Under the pieces are notes generated by a model. That model was given only the letters and a program-made list of their open reading frames with translations. It was not told the DNA's origin and did not search any database. A program made the position numbers and the translations under genes. A stretch of DNA of 64,000 nucleotides from a virus. This document shows positions 22,765-31,582 of the stretch, piece by piece. Within the stretch, counting starts at the first letter, position 1. The number at the start of each line of letters is the position of its first letter. The stretch is from IMG/VR virus record IMGVR_UViG_3300022602_000024, positions 124,797-188,796 of that record, one strand, 5' to 3'.

Positions 22765-24039
22765 TTATCTGATCTGCTTTAATTTTTTGTCTTTTATTGT
22801 AACATTATTGTTAGTATAATTTTGCAAATACCCATTATTAGTAAATGCAGGAACGGTGTTATTGGTTGCAGTACTGGGTCCTAAATAATAAAACGGACTT
22901 AGTTGTATAGTTAACCCAGTGGGTTTATTTGATTCGTACAAAAAATATTTTGGATCTATTTTGTCTATTAGAAAATTAATTCCAGCCTCCCAGGCTCCGT
23001 ACAATTTTGTATTTTTAAAGTTCTGATAGAACCAAGTATCCATTTCATTATAAAAACTGTTGGTGGGTTTGCTTGTTTGCCATGTAGATAGGTCATAGTC
23101 TGGATATATTATAGATTTAACAATATTCTCGTATGTACTGCGCCTAGCGATATTATTCATATTGGCAAATTCTACCAGGTAGTTAAGATGTGAATTGTGT
23201 GCTTGATCAAACCAATTTTTAACCAGATGAGCTTGTTTAATACATATTTCCGGAAAGTCGGGAGTCCAGTAGAACAATTCGTTTGTAATATTAGAGTAAT
23301 CTCCAACTATTGGGTGAGCACTATTTGTATGCAAATCAGAAAAGAATAAGTACCACTCTTTATTAATCAACAATAAACGTGGTTTATCGATCCCAATAAC
23401 CACTGCAATTTTTTTACCCGAATCTAATAAAGCACGATGCTCGGGCAAGTTAAATTGATCATATTTGTCACTGTGTGCTGGCTGAAACCAATGTCTTGTT
23501 TGAAAAATCCATGACTCATCTCTAGTATCTGCTTGTTCGAGCATATTTTCTGCAAAATCGTGAATCCTGACAATGGTTTTTGGAAAATTTGTTTTAACCC
23601 AATTTAACAAAGGCTGTGCAGCAAACTGAAACTCACTTAGAGTATTTTCTGCACTGGTGTTAAATGGATCGTTGGTTACATCTTTTTCGCCGGTTTTAGG
23701 ATATCTAAAAATTATCTCGTCTAAATGTATACCATTTAATAAAAAAGCAAATGCTGCAGTTGTGCTATCACTGCCCCCGCTGCATTCTAAACGAATATAA
23801 TCATAGTTGTCTCGTAGTTGTTGTGCACGCATACGATACAATTCTCTAATGTTAACACCGGGCTCTATTGTCCAGTCTAACTTACCATAAGTATCTAAAT
23901 TAAATTTCCAACTTGGCCCTTGGTTAACTTTGGTTGCATACATATACGCCTGGGGTTTAGAATAAAATATCTTATCACCAACTTTGTAGTATCCAAGTTT
24001 GGGGTTGGTATCAACCCCGGGTATATCGTAAATTGCCAT
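22765..24039 (-). CDS. PP-loop (N-type) ATP pyrophosphatase-like protein, copy A
   Basis: 424 residues from ATG 24039; a GTG at 24060 is the alternative. The PP-loop SGGSDST lies about 90 residues in, within YDYIRLECSGGSDSTTAAF. N-type ATP pyrophosphatases adenylate a substrate (asparagine, GMP or NAD synthetases, QueC, TilS). Upstream is KLGYYKVGDKIFYSKPQAYM, downstream a KTGEKDVTNDPFNTSAENTLSE block. It is paralogous to 26144-27334. The long C-terminal half with WYLFFSDLHTN, FYWTPDFPEICIKQAH and TNSFYNEMDTWFYQNFKNT is shared only by that copy. Substrate unknown. Confidence 0.7.
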   Translation of the reverse strand: MAIYDIPGVDTNPKLGYYKVGDKIFYSKPQAYMYATKVNQGPSWKFNLDTYGKLDWTIEPGVNIRELYRMRAQQLRDNYDYIRLECSGGSDSTTAAFAFLLNGIHLDEIIFRYPKTGEKDVTNDPFNTSAENTLSEFQFAAQPLLNWVKTNFPKTIVRIHDFAENMLEQADTRDESWIFQTRHWFQPAHSDKYDQFNLPEHRALLDSGKKIAVVIGIDKPRLLLINKEWYLFFSDLHTNSAHPIVGDYSNITNELFYWTPDFPEICIKQAHLVKNWFDQAHNSHLNYLVEFANMNNIARRSTYENIVKSIIYPDYDLSTWQTSKPTNSFYNEMDTWFYQNFKNTKLYGAWEAGINFLIDKIDPKYFLYESNKPTGLTIQLSPFYYLGPSTATNNTVPAFTNNGYLQNYTNNNVTIKDKKLKQIR

Positions 24040-24043
24040 AAGT

Positions 24044-24955
24044 TTATTGTAACGAGACACCTTGTGTCAGACGGCGCCAATCATTGGTTTGTTTGTGGTA
24101 CCAAGTTTGAATTTCGGCATCAGGGGCTTGGTCAATGTCTTGGCAATGGTCGGGCTTGAATGAATCTAATACAACTTGGCTACGACCTGCTTTTAGCAAG
24201 ATTTCGCGCCATTCTTTAAATTTACTATCCGACATATTTGCAGGCACTAATAACTGTGCTGGGCTATTCATTAACTCTAAATCTTTGCTGAATCCTTCTG
24301 ATGCTAATGTTTTGACTCCAGCAACAGTCTGATTACCGGTAATACCCAGTGCATAAATTTGATTTTTACCTTCTTTGTATTGTTCAATGTCGCCTAGGAA
24401 GTTGACAGAAAAATCAGTTGTACCATTTAGAACTGACAATACTGCTTCGCTGGTGCTTTTAAAAGGAATAACAACCAAGTTGGGATATTTTTTAGCAAGT
24501 TGTGTAACTACAAGATGTGTAGTTGTGCCAAGCCCACTGATCCCGATGCTCAATGATTTATCATGTGGTACTTCATTCCATGATTTGTATTTTTTACTTG
24601 CAATAACAATAGGGGCACTGCATACTGGCAATAGTTCTTTAAATTGACCAATGTCGTGACTTTCAGACACAGGAAAGAAATTGGGTCTAATAAAAAATGC
24701 AGAACTATTTGCTAGAATAGAATTGTTTTGTGAATTACTTAGTATATAGTTGGCTGCAACACTACCACCAGCCCCGGGTTTAGTATCGAAAATAAATGTG
24801 TATTTGTCTTGTATTTTGTTTGCTTCGTCAGCAAGCGAGCGATGAAAGTTTGCTGCCGTGTCGGATGCTGTCCAACTATAAATGATTGTTACAACTTCTC
24901 GTGCCTGTGCAGTTAGTACAGAGGCGAGAAGGAGAACTGATAAAAGTTTTTTCAT
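24044..24955 (-). CDS. TctC/Bug-type periplasmic solute-binding protein, copy A
   Basis: 303 residues from ATG 24955 (AGGA site upstream). A Sec signal peptide (MKKLLSVLLLASVLTAQA) is followed by the tripartite tricarboxylate receptor fold: TIIYSWTASDTAANFHRSL, FDTKPGAGGSVAANYI, IGISGLGTTTHL, LVVIPFKSTSEAV and LGDIEQY. Such receptors bind carboxylates or similar small molecules for TTT transporters. No TctA/TctB membrane genes are present, so the phage protein would have to use host transporters, sequester the ligand, or do something else. Confidence 0.75.
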   Translation of the reverse strand: MKKLLSVLLLASVLTAQAREVVTIIYSWTASDTAANFHRSLADEANKIQDKYTFIFDTKPGAGGSVAANYILSNSQNNSILANSSAFFIRPNFFPVSESHDIGQFKELLPVCSAPIVIASKKYKSWNEVPHDKSLSIGISGLGTTTHLVVTQLAKKYPNLVVIPFKSTSEAVLSVLNGTTDFSVNFLGDIEQYKEGKNQIYALGITGNQTVAGVKTLASEGFSKDLELMNSPAQLLVPANMSDSKFKEWREILLKAGRSQVVLDSFKPDHCQDIDQAPDAEIQTWYHKQTNDWRRLTQGVSLQ

Positions 24956-25035
24956 AAAATATTTCCTATTTGTTTGTATGAGTATACGAGAAAGTGAATG
25001 GGAAGTCAATCCCATTCACTGATTGAAATTACCGA

Positions 25036-25977
25036 TTAGCTGTTCTTGATGTTGTTGATCAATCCAGCAGTAAAGTAGTCTTGATATTGATCATAAACTA
25101 CTGCGGTAGCGGCCTTGAATCTAGCACGCTCTGTCACAGACAAATGTGATACTTTGATACCATCCTTAGCGGCTTGTTCTTGTACGTCGGCAATGTCACT
25201 GATACTTTCAACACGTTCAATTTGTGCTGCTTCTAATGCTGCTTGTTGGAAGATTGTTTGAGTTTCGGCGTCCAAGCTGGCCCACAAGTCTTTGTTGATG
25301 ATGATACTGGTCAAGAACAAACTGTGTTCAGTGTGATTGATAACAGTGGAAACTTTGTATTGTCCCATGTTGTAGATGCGTGGGTATGTGCTTTCGCCCA
25401 TGTCAACAGATCGATTACCAATGGCACCAGCCAAGTCTTCAATGGCCATAACAACTGGTTCTGCACCGACTGCTTTGAATGTGTCCACTGCCACTGGGCA
25501 ATTTGCAACACGAATCTTCAAACCTTTGAATTGCTCAATACTGTTGATTTCTTCGTTGCCAGGAATGACACGGAAACCACCTGAGTATGTGTAAGCCAGG
25601 CCTTTGACGTTGGACTTGGCAGCCAAGCCATCAAACAGCTGTTGACCAACTGCGCCATCTAACACACGGCTAGCATGATCGTGGTCTTCAAAAATGTAAG
25701 GCATATCTAATGCATACATATCTTTGTCTAGTTGCCCCAATGTAGTTGTGTACATTTGGCTGATGTTGATTTCGCCATTATTAACTAAATCTAACAACTG
25801 ATAACGATCAACGCATTGGCCATTGTTGTATTTTTCTTCCCATTCAGTACAACTCAAAATCTCAATTTCGATATTGTTGTTGGTTTTTTCAGCTACTACT
25901 CGGCTGAAATGTTGTGCTGCACGCAAGAATAGATCGTAAGGCTCATGTGCTAGAACCCATGTGAGTTTTTTTGTCAT
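25036..25977 (-). CDS. TRAP/DctP-type solute-binding fold, no signal peptide, copy A
   Basis: 313 residues. DctP-family pattern: LAHEPYDLFLRAAQHFSRVV, TLGQLDKDMYALDMPYIFEDHDHA, YSGGFRVI, GLKIRVANCPVAVDTFKAVGAEPVVM, DMGESTYP. The Arg in KIRV normally contacts the ligand carboxylate. Unlike transport receptors it begins directly at the first strand (MTKKLTWVLAHEP) with no signal peptide, so it should remain in the cytoplasm. A second, plus-strand homologue at 62581 has the same feature. Preceded by a structured 166-nt leader. Confidence 0.7.
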   Translation of the reverse strand: MTKKLTWVLAHEPYDLFLRAAQHFSRVVAEKTNNNIEIEILSCTEWEEKYNNGQCVDRYQLLDLVNNGEINISQMYTTTLGQLDKDMYALDMPYIFEDHDHASRVLDGAVGQQLFDGLAAKSNVKGLAYTYSGGFRVIPGNEEINSIEQFKGLKIRVANCPVAVDTFKAVGAEPVVMAIEDLAGAIGNRSVDMGESTYPRIYNMGQYKVSTVINHTEHSLFLTSIIINKDLWASLDAETQTIFQQAALEAAQIERVESISDIADVQEQAAKDGIKVSHLSVTERARFKAATAVVYDQYQDYFTAGLINNIKNS

Positions 25978-26143
25978 TTTGTTTTCCTTGTCAAAAAGTT
26001 TTAATTTTTTGGCTAGTAGAGATTCTACTTACGGGAATCGGCGTTCTAAGTGTATCACACTAGTAAAAGGGTTTCACTACCCTAAGCGTCAATTTTGTTC
26101 CGACGTCGGTTAATCCGGCGTTGCTAATTTTATTTATCGCTTA
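25978..26143 (-). promoter_or_regulatory. Structured leader and late-like promoter upstream of the DctP-like gene
   Basis: No open frame. On the minus strand: GATAAATA (26131-26138), a CCGACGTCGG palindrome, then hairpins GGG/CCC (8-nt loop), AGTGT/ACACT (3-nt loop) and AGTAG/CTACT (5-nt loop), before an AAGGAAAAC ribosome site. It may be a regulatory leader or small RNA; no known riboswitch class is recognised. Confidence 0.4.
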
Positions 26144-27334
26144 CTAAAATTTGTGATGTATATTGATACCGGAATCTACAAAATGTGCATCACCTAGTTC
26201 GTAAAAAGGACTCAGAAATCCTATAAACCCCACTGGATTACCCATTTCTTTGTTAAAATATTTAGTATCAATATTATCTACTATGTATTTCAGTCCAGCT
26301 TGCCACGCAGAATATGCGTGGGTGTCTTTGAAATTTTGATAAAACCAGTAATCCATTTCATTGTAAAAACTGTTGGTTGGCTTGCTGGTTTGAAATGTTG
26401 CTGGATCGTAATCTGGATACAACAAAGGTTTAATAATATGTTCAAAGGTGGTTCTTTGTGCAAAGCTGTAGTTAGGCCATCTGGCTAGATACTGTAGATG
26501 TTTGTTCTGTGGCATGGCAAACCAGTTTTTAATTATGTGTGCTTGTTTACATAATAATTCCGGCATGTCGGGAGTCCAATAAAAATATTCATTTGTGATA
26601 TTGGTCCATCGGCCCACTTCAGGATTTGCATTATTGGCCTGAGCATCTAAGAAATACAAGTACCATTTGCCTTCTTTGATACAGACCTTGGGTTTATCAA
26701 CTCCCCATAACATGCATACACTTTTGCCGCCATCGAGAGTGTGTTTGTGACTATCCACTGCATCTACTGTGTGTTTAAATGCATGCCCGGGCTGAAAGTA
26801 ATCTTTGGTGCGAAAGACCCATTCTTCGTCATGCCCGGTGTTCAGCATGTCTTGGGAATAGTCGTGAAATGTAATTTTTGTGTTGGGTGAATTGTCTGCT
26901 ATCCAGTTTAAAAATGGTTTAGCCGCATACTCCCATTCGCTTAACGTATTTTCTGGTTTAGTGTTGAACGGATCTGCTAACATATTCTTTTCCCCAGTCT
27001 TGGGATATCGAAATACAACTTCGTCTAAATGAATTTTATTTTTTATAAAACTATACGCTGCCGTTGAACTATCGCCGCCCCCAGACACCTCTAGTCGAAT
27101 ATAATCATATCGGTCTCGTAACTGTTGAGCACGCAGTCGGTACAATTCCAATAAGCTGGATTCTGGTTCAACTTTCCACTGCACCTTACCAAAAATATCA
27201 TTATTGAAATTCCAAACTGGAAAATGCCCGGACTTGCTGGCATCAATCAATGCCAGTGGTTTTACGTAGAAAATTTTATCTCCTACTGTATAGTAACCTA
27301 ATTTGGGATTTTGTTCGTTGAGAATTTCGGTCAT
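26144..27334 (-). CDS. PP-loop (N-type) ATP pyrophosphatase-like protein, copy B
   Basis: 396 residues. PP-loop SGGGDSS (84-90) in the same YDYIRLEVSGG context as copy A, and matching LRAQQLRD, RYPKTGEK, DPFNTKPENTLSE, FYWTPDMPELLCKQAH and TNSFYNEMDYWFYQNFKDT blocks throughout, so the two are full-length paralogues. The strong co-linearity outside the PP-loop suggests both act on related substrates. It ends at the structured leader and overlaps the 2OG oxygenase stop by 4 nt. Confidence 0.7.
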   Translation of the reverse strand: MTEILNEQNPKLGYYTVGDKIFYVKPLALIDASKSGHFPVWNFNNDIFGKVQWKVEPESSLLELYRLRAQQLRDRYDYIRLEVSGGGDSSTAAYSFIKNKIHLDEVVFRYPKTGEKNMLADPFNTKPENTLSEWEYAAKPFLNWIADNSPNTKITFHDYSQDMLNTGHDEEWVFRTKDYFQPGHAFKHTVDAVDSHKHTLDGGKSVCMLWGVDKPKVCIKEGKWYLYFLDAQANNANPEVGRWTNITNEYFYWTPDMPELLCKQAHIIKNWFAMPQNKHLQYLARWPNYSFAQRTTFEHIIKPLLYPDYDPATFQTSKPTNSFYNEMDYWFYQNFKDTHAYSAWQAGLKYIVDNIDTKYFNKEMGNPVGFIGFLSPFYELGDAHFVDSGINIHHKF

Positions 27335-28101
27335 AATGTATTGGTGCGTAGTCTGAAACTGATGGCCATTAATTTGTCTGTTGAATAACTAGCACATGGT
27401 TTAATTTGATGCAAATATCTGCTGTCCCACACCATTATTCTTCCGGGACGGGGAGCCACTACATTTTCTACATCGCCAATGGGAAAGTTGCGTGGTTGAT
27501 CTTGCTCGTATTTGCCGGTAAAATCTCCAGTGGTTGCATCATCACCGTGGAACAAAGTTTCACCGTACAATTGCGGGTGCCATTCGGTGTTGGCAAAATA
27601 TACCAAGGTGTAGCAAGTATCATCATCCAAGAATGGGTTGTCACGGTGCACTGCCTTGCTGCGGGCACGAAACTCTACATCCATGCCGTCACCGTACACA
27701 CGCCAGGCACTGTTGGCTGCACCGGGTTCGCCATTGCTTTTTGTTATTCCCTGCACTGGACTAATGCCCTGCATGTAATTCATACTTTCCGGAACTCCGG
27801 CAATGGTGAACTTGTTTTCGGTCAACTCATTTATGTGTTGCCATAATTTAAACACTCGATTGGCACGATTTTCTAAACTGGCTTCGTCCCACGCCAGGGG
27901 TAACCTCAACGCAGCCGGTAAATCTCTCGGGGTTACCCATTTGTTATTCCTGGGATACCAATTTGAATGTGGCCGATCATAGAAGTTTACGCAATATTCA
28001 CTGTCTAGCAAATACTCGTATACATCATTTAGCAATGTTGAAGGTACTTCGTTATCGTACACCACCAATGAGTACGACCCCGGTTTAATTGATTTGGTCA
28101 T
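27331..28101 (-). CDS. 2-oxoglutarate/Fe(II) dioxygenase, prolyl-hydroxylase-like, copy A
   Basis: 256 residues from ATG 28101, just downstream of the previous stop; the frame extends 22 codons upstream into that gene, less likely. The facial triad is readable: VHRDNP (H152, D154) and WDSRYLHQIKPC (H231), with R250 in AISFRLR for the 2-oxoglutarate carboxylate. These enzymes hydroxylate proteins or small molecules. It is one of three such oxygenases in the window (also 28762 and 54360). Confidence 0.75.
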   Translation of the reverse strand: MTKSIKPGSYSLVVYDNEVPSTLLNDVYEYLLDSEYCVNFYDRPHSNWYPRNNKWVTPRDLPAALRLPLAWDEASLENRANRVFKLWQHINELTENKFTIAGVPESMNYMQGISPVQGITKSNGEPGAANSAWRVYGDGMDVEFRARSKAVHRDNPFLDDDTCYTLVYFANTEWHPQLYGETLFHGDDATTGDFTGKYEQDQPRNFPIGDVENVVAPRPGRIMVWDSRYLHQIKPCASYSTDKLMAISFRLRTNTL

Positions 28102-28108
28102 AATTCTT

Positions 28109-28765
28109 TTATGTATTATTGAGTCTGGTATTTCTTGTTGGTTGACACCCTGCAAGTATAACTTCATCTAACCAATATGACTCAATTGGTGTTATGTATT
28201 TGTGATTGGCATCTACAGTTATAAACTTCATAATATCAGGGTCATCGTATGCAACAGGGAATTCTAATATGCGACTAACCCATTTTAAATAATGAGTAGT
28301 GTGTAAAAAGAAAGCCTCATGATCTAAGTAGTGTACAGGAAAATCACTGTTAAGTAAAGTGTTATAGTAATAATTTTGGGCAATTGGAGTGGTATGTTCT
28401 TTACGAACTCGAAGTTGTTGTACTTGGTTAATATTTTGGTCCCGCACAATGATTGCTATTTGCACGTCGACCCCAAACTCACGAGCACGCTCTGCCACTT
28501 CTAGGATCTTGGGAACATAACGTATCCCATCAAAAAAGAAAGGGCAACTTACATTGGCTAGATGATAGTCTTTGCCGTCAAACATTGACTCTGTTAAACG
28601 TTCGGGGTGCACCCAATACTCAGCAAAGGGTTCTTGATCACTAGGTATCCAGTAGTTGTCCAGCATTTCTTCCCAACCAGCGACCTCGGGATGTAAACTT
28701 AATAATCGACTAAACAAATGGTTACCTGATCCTTGGGGACCAGTGATAATTAATAACTTCTTCAT
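28109..28765 (-). CDS. P-loop sulfotransferase-like protein
   Basis: 218 residues beginning MKKLLIITGPQGSGNHLFSRLL, a strand - P-loop - helix like the 5'-phosphosulfate-binding loop of sulfotransferases (also nucleotide kinases). It later has an IIVRDQNINQVQQLR segment matching the 3'-phosphate-binding region. Sulfotransferases move sulfate from PAPS to hydroxyl or amine groups. Its start overlaps the upstream oxygenase stop by 4 nt, placing it in a tight operon with two 2OG oxygenases. Confidence 0.6.
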   Translation of the reverse strand: MKKLLIITGPQGSGNHLFSRLLSLHPEVAGWEEMLDNYWIPSDQEPFAEYWVHPERLTESMFDGKDYHLANVSCPFFFDGIRYVPKILEVAERAREFGVDVQIAIIVRDQNINQVQQLRVRKEHTTPIAQNYYYNTLLNSDFPVHYLDHEAFFLHTTHYLKWVSRILEFPVAYDDPDIMKFITVDANHKYITPIESYWLDEVILAGCQPTRNTRLNNT

Positions 28766-29433
28766 ACAGTCATTATAGAACTGTTTTTCAATCTTGTCAA
28801 AAACTTTCTGGTGTCGGGAGTAATAATACCAGTTAACTGCAATGTCACACGTGGTTTAAATCCTGCGTTGGCAGTACTGTGGGGAACATTTTGCCAATCA
28901 AATGTGGTCACATCGCCTGACTTCCAGCCGCGGTAATGGAAATTACCGTACTCCCAAAACTGGCCTGGTTCCCAATCAGTCAATGCTATGAAGTATCTAC
29001 CAACCCGAGTTGGATCTTCAGGAAACCATTTGTACAGTTTATCAATGTGTAGGTGCCATAATTGTCCGGGCATTTGTACATGTATTCGCTCCATGCAATC
29101 TTCTAACGCAAAATGATCACTTATGCGTTGCAGTGGCTCGGGCAATTTCCATGCCAAGTTGGTAATGGTGACTTTGGGATCTACACCAATGCGTTCTAAA
29201 TCGTATTCTTCTTCCTCTAGTTCGGGCTTGGGTACAAATACGCCTTCGCCTTTGAACCCGCGTGTTTCCCAGTTAGCTGGTTTTGAATCTGCCACAATCT
29301 GTTTTACTTCTTCATCCCAGTTAGGTTCAAATTTTCCTAACTTGATCACAGTATCGAACCGTGGGTCAATACGATCATTATCAAAATGATATTCACTTTT
29401 TTCTGCTAATTTATCCCAGCTGCTTTGTTTCAT
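28762..29433 (-). CDS. 2OG-Fe(II) oxygenase, aspartyl/asparaginyl-hydroxylase-like, copy B
   Basis: 223 residues. HLHIDKLYKW gives H129 and D131, VPHSTANAG gives H185, and R195 in PRVTLQL would bind 2-oxoglutarate. The W-x-H-x-H-I-D arrangement and PHST motif are like aspartyl/asparaginyl beta-hydroxylases and phage cupin-like oxygenases. Overlaps both neighbours by 4 nt. Confidence 0.7.
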   Translation of the reverse strand: MKQSSWDKLAEKSEYHFDNDRIDPRFDTVIKLGKFEPNWDEEVKQIVADSKPANWETRGFKGEGVFVPKPELEEEEYDLERIGVDPKVTITNLAWKLPEPLQRISDHFALEDCMERIHVQMPGQLWHLHIDKLYKWFPEDPTRVGRYFIALTDWEPGQFWEYGNFHYRGWKSGDVTTFDWQNVPHSTANAGFKPRVTLQLTGIITPDTRKFLTRLKNSSIMTV

Positions 29434-30050
29434 ATTACTGTTACCCTTATGTCATCCGCACCGTAATTTTGATTGTACTCGGTGGGCGGTTGTTGTATAT
29501 TTACTACTTTGGCCAACTCTTGATTTGTATTAACAATGTGTCCCTTATAACGCCATACTGCTTCTTGTATGTCTCGATTTTGTGCTGAGATAATTGTAGC
29601 CATTGTGCGTAAATCTTTATAGTACTGATCGTACCTAGGATAAGTTATATCGAAGTGCCCACATTTTACCCACCAGCCAAGACAAGCATCATTGGGACGT
29701 TGTACCAACACAATGGGGCAGTCTGGCCAGTAATCCTTTAAGAAGTCTATGTGATGTGCAAATACATGACTCTTGATGATGCGCACACCCGATCCTCTGA
29801 ACGGGCGGTCAAATTCGGCTTCGCATAATTCTTTGGTATAGCGATTGATCGTGTCAAAGAAGCCGCCAAATTCCATGCCGGGATCAAAGTATGCACCCAT
29901 GTGCATCAACTGTGTAGTGCCTGATGCATCATGATAATAAGTACGCTCTTCACTATAATCTGACCTATCAATGTCGGCACTGTAGTAAATATTCTTGCTT
30001 ACACTGCTCCATTTAGAACCTGGAGCACCAGTCATAAAAATATACTTCAT
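29430..30050 (-). CDS. Sulfotransferase-like protein
   Basis: 206 residues. MKYIFMTGAPGSKWSSVSKNIY resembles the PAPS 5'-phosphosulfate loop, and VRIIKSHVFAHHIDFLKDYWPDCPIVLVQRPNDACLGWW resembles the KSH and R-x-P 3'-phosphate-binding region of sulfotransferases. It overlaps both neighbouring genes by 4 nt. The substrate is unknown; hydroxyl groups made by the adjacent oxygenases are one possibility. Confidence 0.6.
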   Translation of the reverse strand: MKYIFMTGAPGSKWSSVSKNIYYSADIDRSDYSEERTYYHDASGTTQLMHMGAYFDPGMEFGGFFDTINRYTKELCEAEFDRPFRGSGVRIIKSHVFAHHIDFLKDYWPDCPIVLVQRPNDACLGWWVKCGHFDITYPRYDQYYKDLRTMATIISAQNRDIQEAVWRYKGHIVNTNQELAKVVNIQQPPTEYNQNYGADDIRVTVI

Positions 30051-31021
30051 TCTTTACTTAAATCAATCTTTTCCAATACAGGTAAAAAGGTTGCACGTAA
30101 TTCATCCATGGTTCGCCGCAGGCCTGCAGGTGTTAACTCTGACTCTTCGTAAAACACTACATTTGATTCCATCCACTCTGCATATTCTCGACTGCGAATT
30201 GCAGCACTGAACTTTCGCTGGTACCAATCAACCACATCGGCTGGTGCACCTTTAGGCAACTCTAAACTCCAGGCCGCATACACTCTGATACCAGGTGCCA
30301 CATCTCGCAACAATGGAACGTCAGGAAACTGTTTCATCGTTCTGGTTCCTGTAAATCCAATGGCACGAACCTTACCTGCATCGACTAATGGTTTAGCAAC
30401 TGCAATGGGCATGATACCAAACTCTGTGCCGACCCGGCCATCATACTGTGCTACACTTTGTACTGCTGGTGCTGGCCCATTGAACTTGATTGGCTTGACC
30501 ATGTCTCTATTGCCATGTCCTTTTTCCATCAAGTATTCAAATGCAGTACGATGTGCTCCGCCCCCGACAGCTATGTTAATAGGAGCACTGGTGATTCGAA
30601 TAAGTCTTATAAACTCCTCAGGAGTAGTAATAGTGCTCTTAGTACTTGCTACTAATACTAATGGGCTCTTACCCATTGTTAGTACATCTGTAAAATCATC
30701 ATAGCAAAACTTTTTAACTTTCTTTTCCCAAATGTCATTGGTAACATATGTACTCATATGACTAGGCAAGCTAATAGTATACCCATCTGCAGGCTCGCCT
30801 AAGAATTTGTTTTGTGCAACTACGCTATCTGCTCCGGGAATGTTTTGTACCACATAGGTAAAATTAGGATTTGTTTTTTGTACAATCTCTGCTAGTTTTC
30901 TAAATGCAATTTCATTACCAGCACCGGGAGTGTTGCCTACAATAACTGTCACTGGCCGAGTAGGTTCCCAGGCTAACGCTAGCACAGGTACTAGTAATAA
31001 TATTGCTAAAAGTTTTTTCAT
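30047..31021 (-). CDS. TctC/Bug-type periplasmic solute-binding protein, copy B
   Basis: 324 residues with a clear signal peptide (MKKLLAILLLVPVLALA). The TctC pattern is strong: RPVTVIVGNTPGAGNEIAFRKL, VVQNIPGADSVVAQNKFL, ADGYTISLPSHMS, INIAVGGGAHRTAFEYL and KVRAIGFTGTRTMKQFPDVPLL. It is closer to canonical bacterial members than copy A and looks like a more recent host acquisition. It overlaps the amidotransferase gene by 4 nt. Confidence 0.8.
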   Translation of the reverse strand: MKKLLAILLLVPVLALAWEPTRPVTVIVGNTPGAGNEIAFRKLAEIVQKTNPNFTYVVQNIPGADSVVAQNKFLGEPADGYTISLPSHMSTYVTNDIWEKKVKKFCYDDFTDVLTMGKSPLVLVASTKSTITTPEEFIRLIRITSAPINIAVGGGAHRTAFEYLMEKGHGNRDMVKPIKFNGPAPAVQSVAQYDGRVGTEFGIMPIAVAKPLVDAGKVRAIGFTGTRTMKQFPDVPLLRDVAPGIRVYAAWSLELPKGAPADVVDWYQRKFSAAIRSREYAEWMESNVVFYEESELTPAGLRRTMDELRATFLPVLEKIDLSKE

Positions 31022-31581
31022 TTTGTTTCCTTGAATAATAAATTGTTAATTTCGTCTGGTATCCATGCAACTGGCATACGTTCGGGGTGCCATACAACAC
31101 CAGCTATTGCTAATCTTCTGTCTATCCACGCTTCGCAGTTGCCATGTTCATCTGTAGCAAGTTCGGTGGCAGTATCTTGCAACTGTTCAATGTACAAATT
31201 ATGATAACTGTTTACTAATTTTGTTTCACCAAAATAATTCACTTGATGTGCAGTATCCAGGTGTCCTTCTATTTCGCCTATTTTGCCGCCTAATATGTCT
31301 GTTAGTAAAAAACAACCATGGCAAACACCAACCACAGGCTTTTGTTGCTTTATTGTTTCTATTACTAGGTTTAACTCTGTTGTTCTACGTACTGCACTAT
31401 CATCCCCGCCGGTTATAACAAGTGCATCAATTGAATTGGCCAATTCTGTAAAATCTTGATCTGCTCTATTTGCAATAGGAACGAGCGTATGACTTTTTAA
31501 ATACACGTACCACAGGTGTTCCAGTGAATCATACGCTCGACCTTTATGAAATAAAACTCGTTGAGTGAGTCCTATCTTCAA
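31018..31581 (-). CDS. Class-I glutamine-amidotransferase-like hydrolase (peptidase C26)
   Basis: 187 residues if started at TTG 31581, which gives MKIGLTQRV, the usual family N-terminus, 1 nt after the upstream stop. An ATG at 31656 lies inside the ferritin-like gene and would add 25 residues. Motifs: ALVITGGDD oxyanion strand, GVCHGC nucleophile Cys elbow, and VVWHPERM with catalytic His and Glu. Relatives hydrolyse gamma-glutamyl amides or release ammonia from glutamine. The TTG start is inferred. Confidence 0.7.
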   Translation of the reverse strand: MKIGLTQRVLFHKGRAYDSLEHLWYVYLKSHTLVPIANRADQDFTELANSIDALVITGGDDSAVRRTTELNLVIETIKQQKPVVGVCHGCFLLTDILGGKIGEIEGHLDTAHQVNYFGETKLVNSYHNLYIEQLQDTATELATDEHGNCEAWIDRRLAIAGVVWHPERMPVAWIPDEINNLLFKETK

Positions 31582-31582
31582 A

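Noticed and set aside
27406-27846. 146-residue plus-strand frame
   Set aside because: Opposite the 2OG oxygenase, which has a complete active site; no start signal.
30047-31021. Complete TTT transport system
   Set aside because: No TctA or TctB membrane genes occur in the window.
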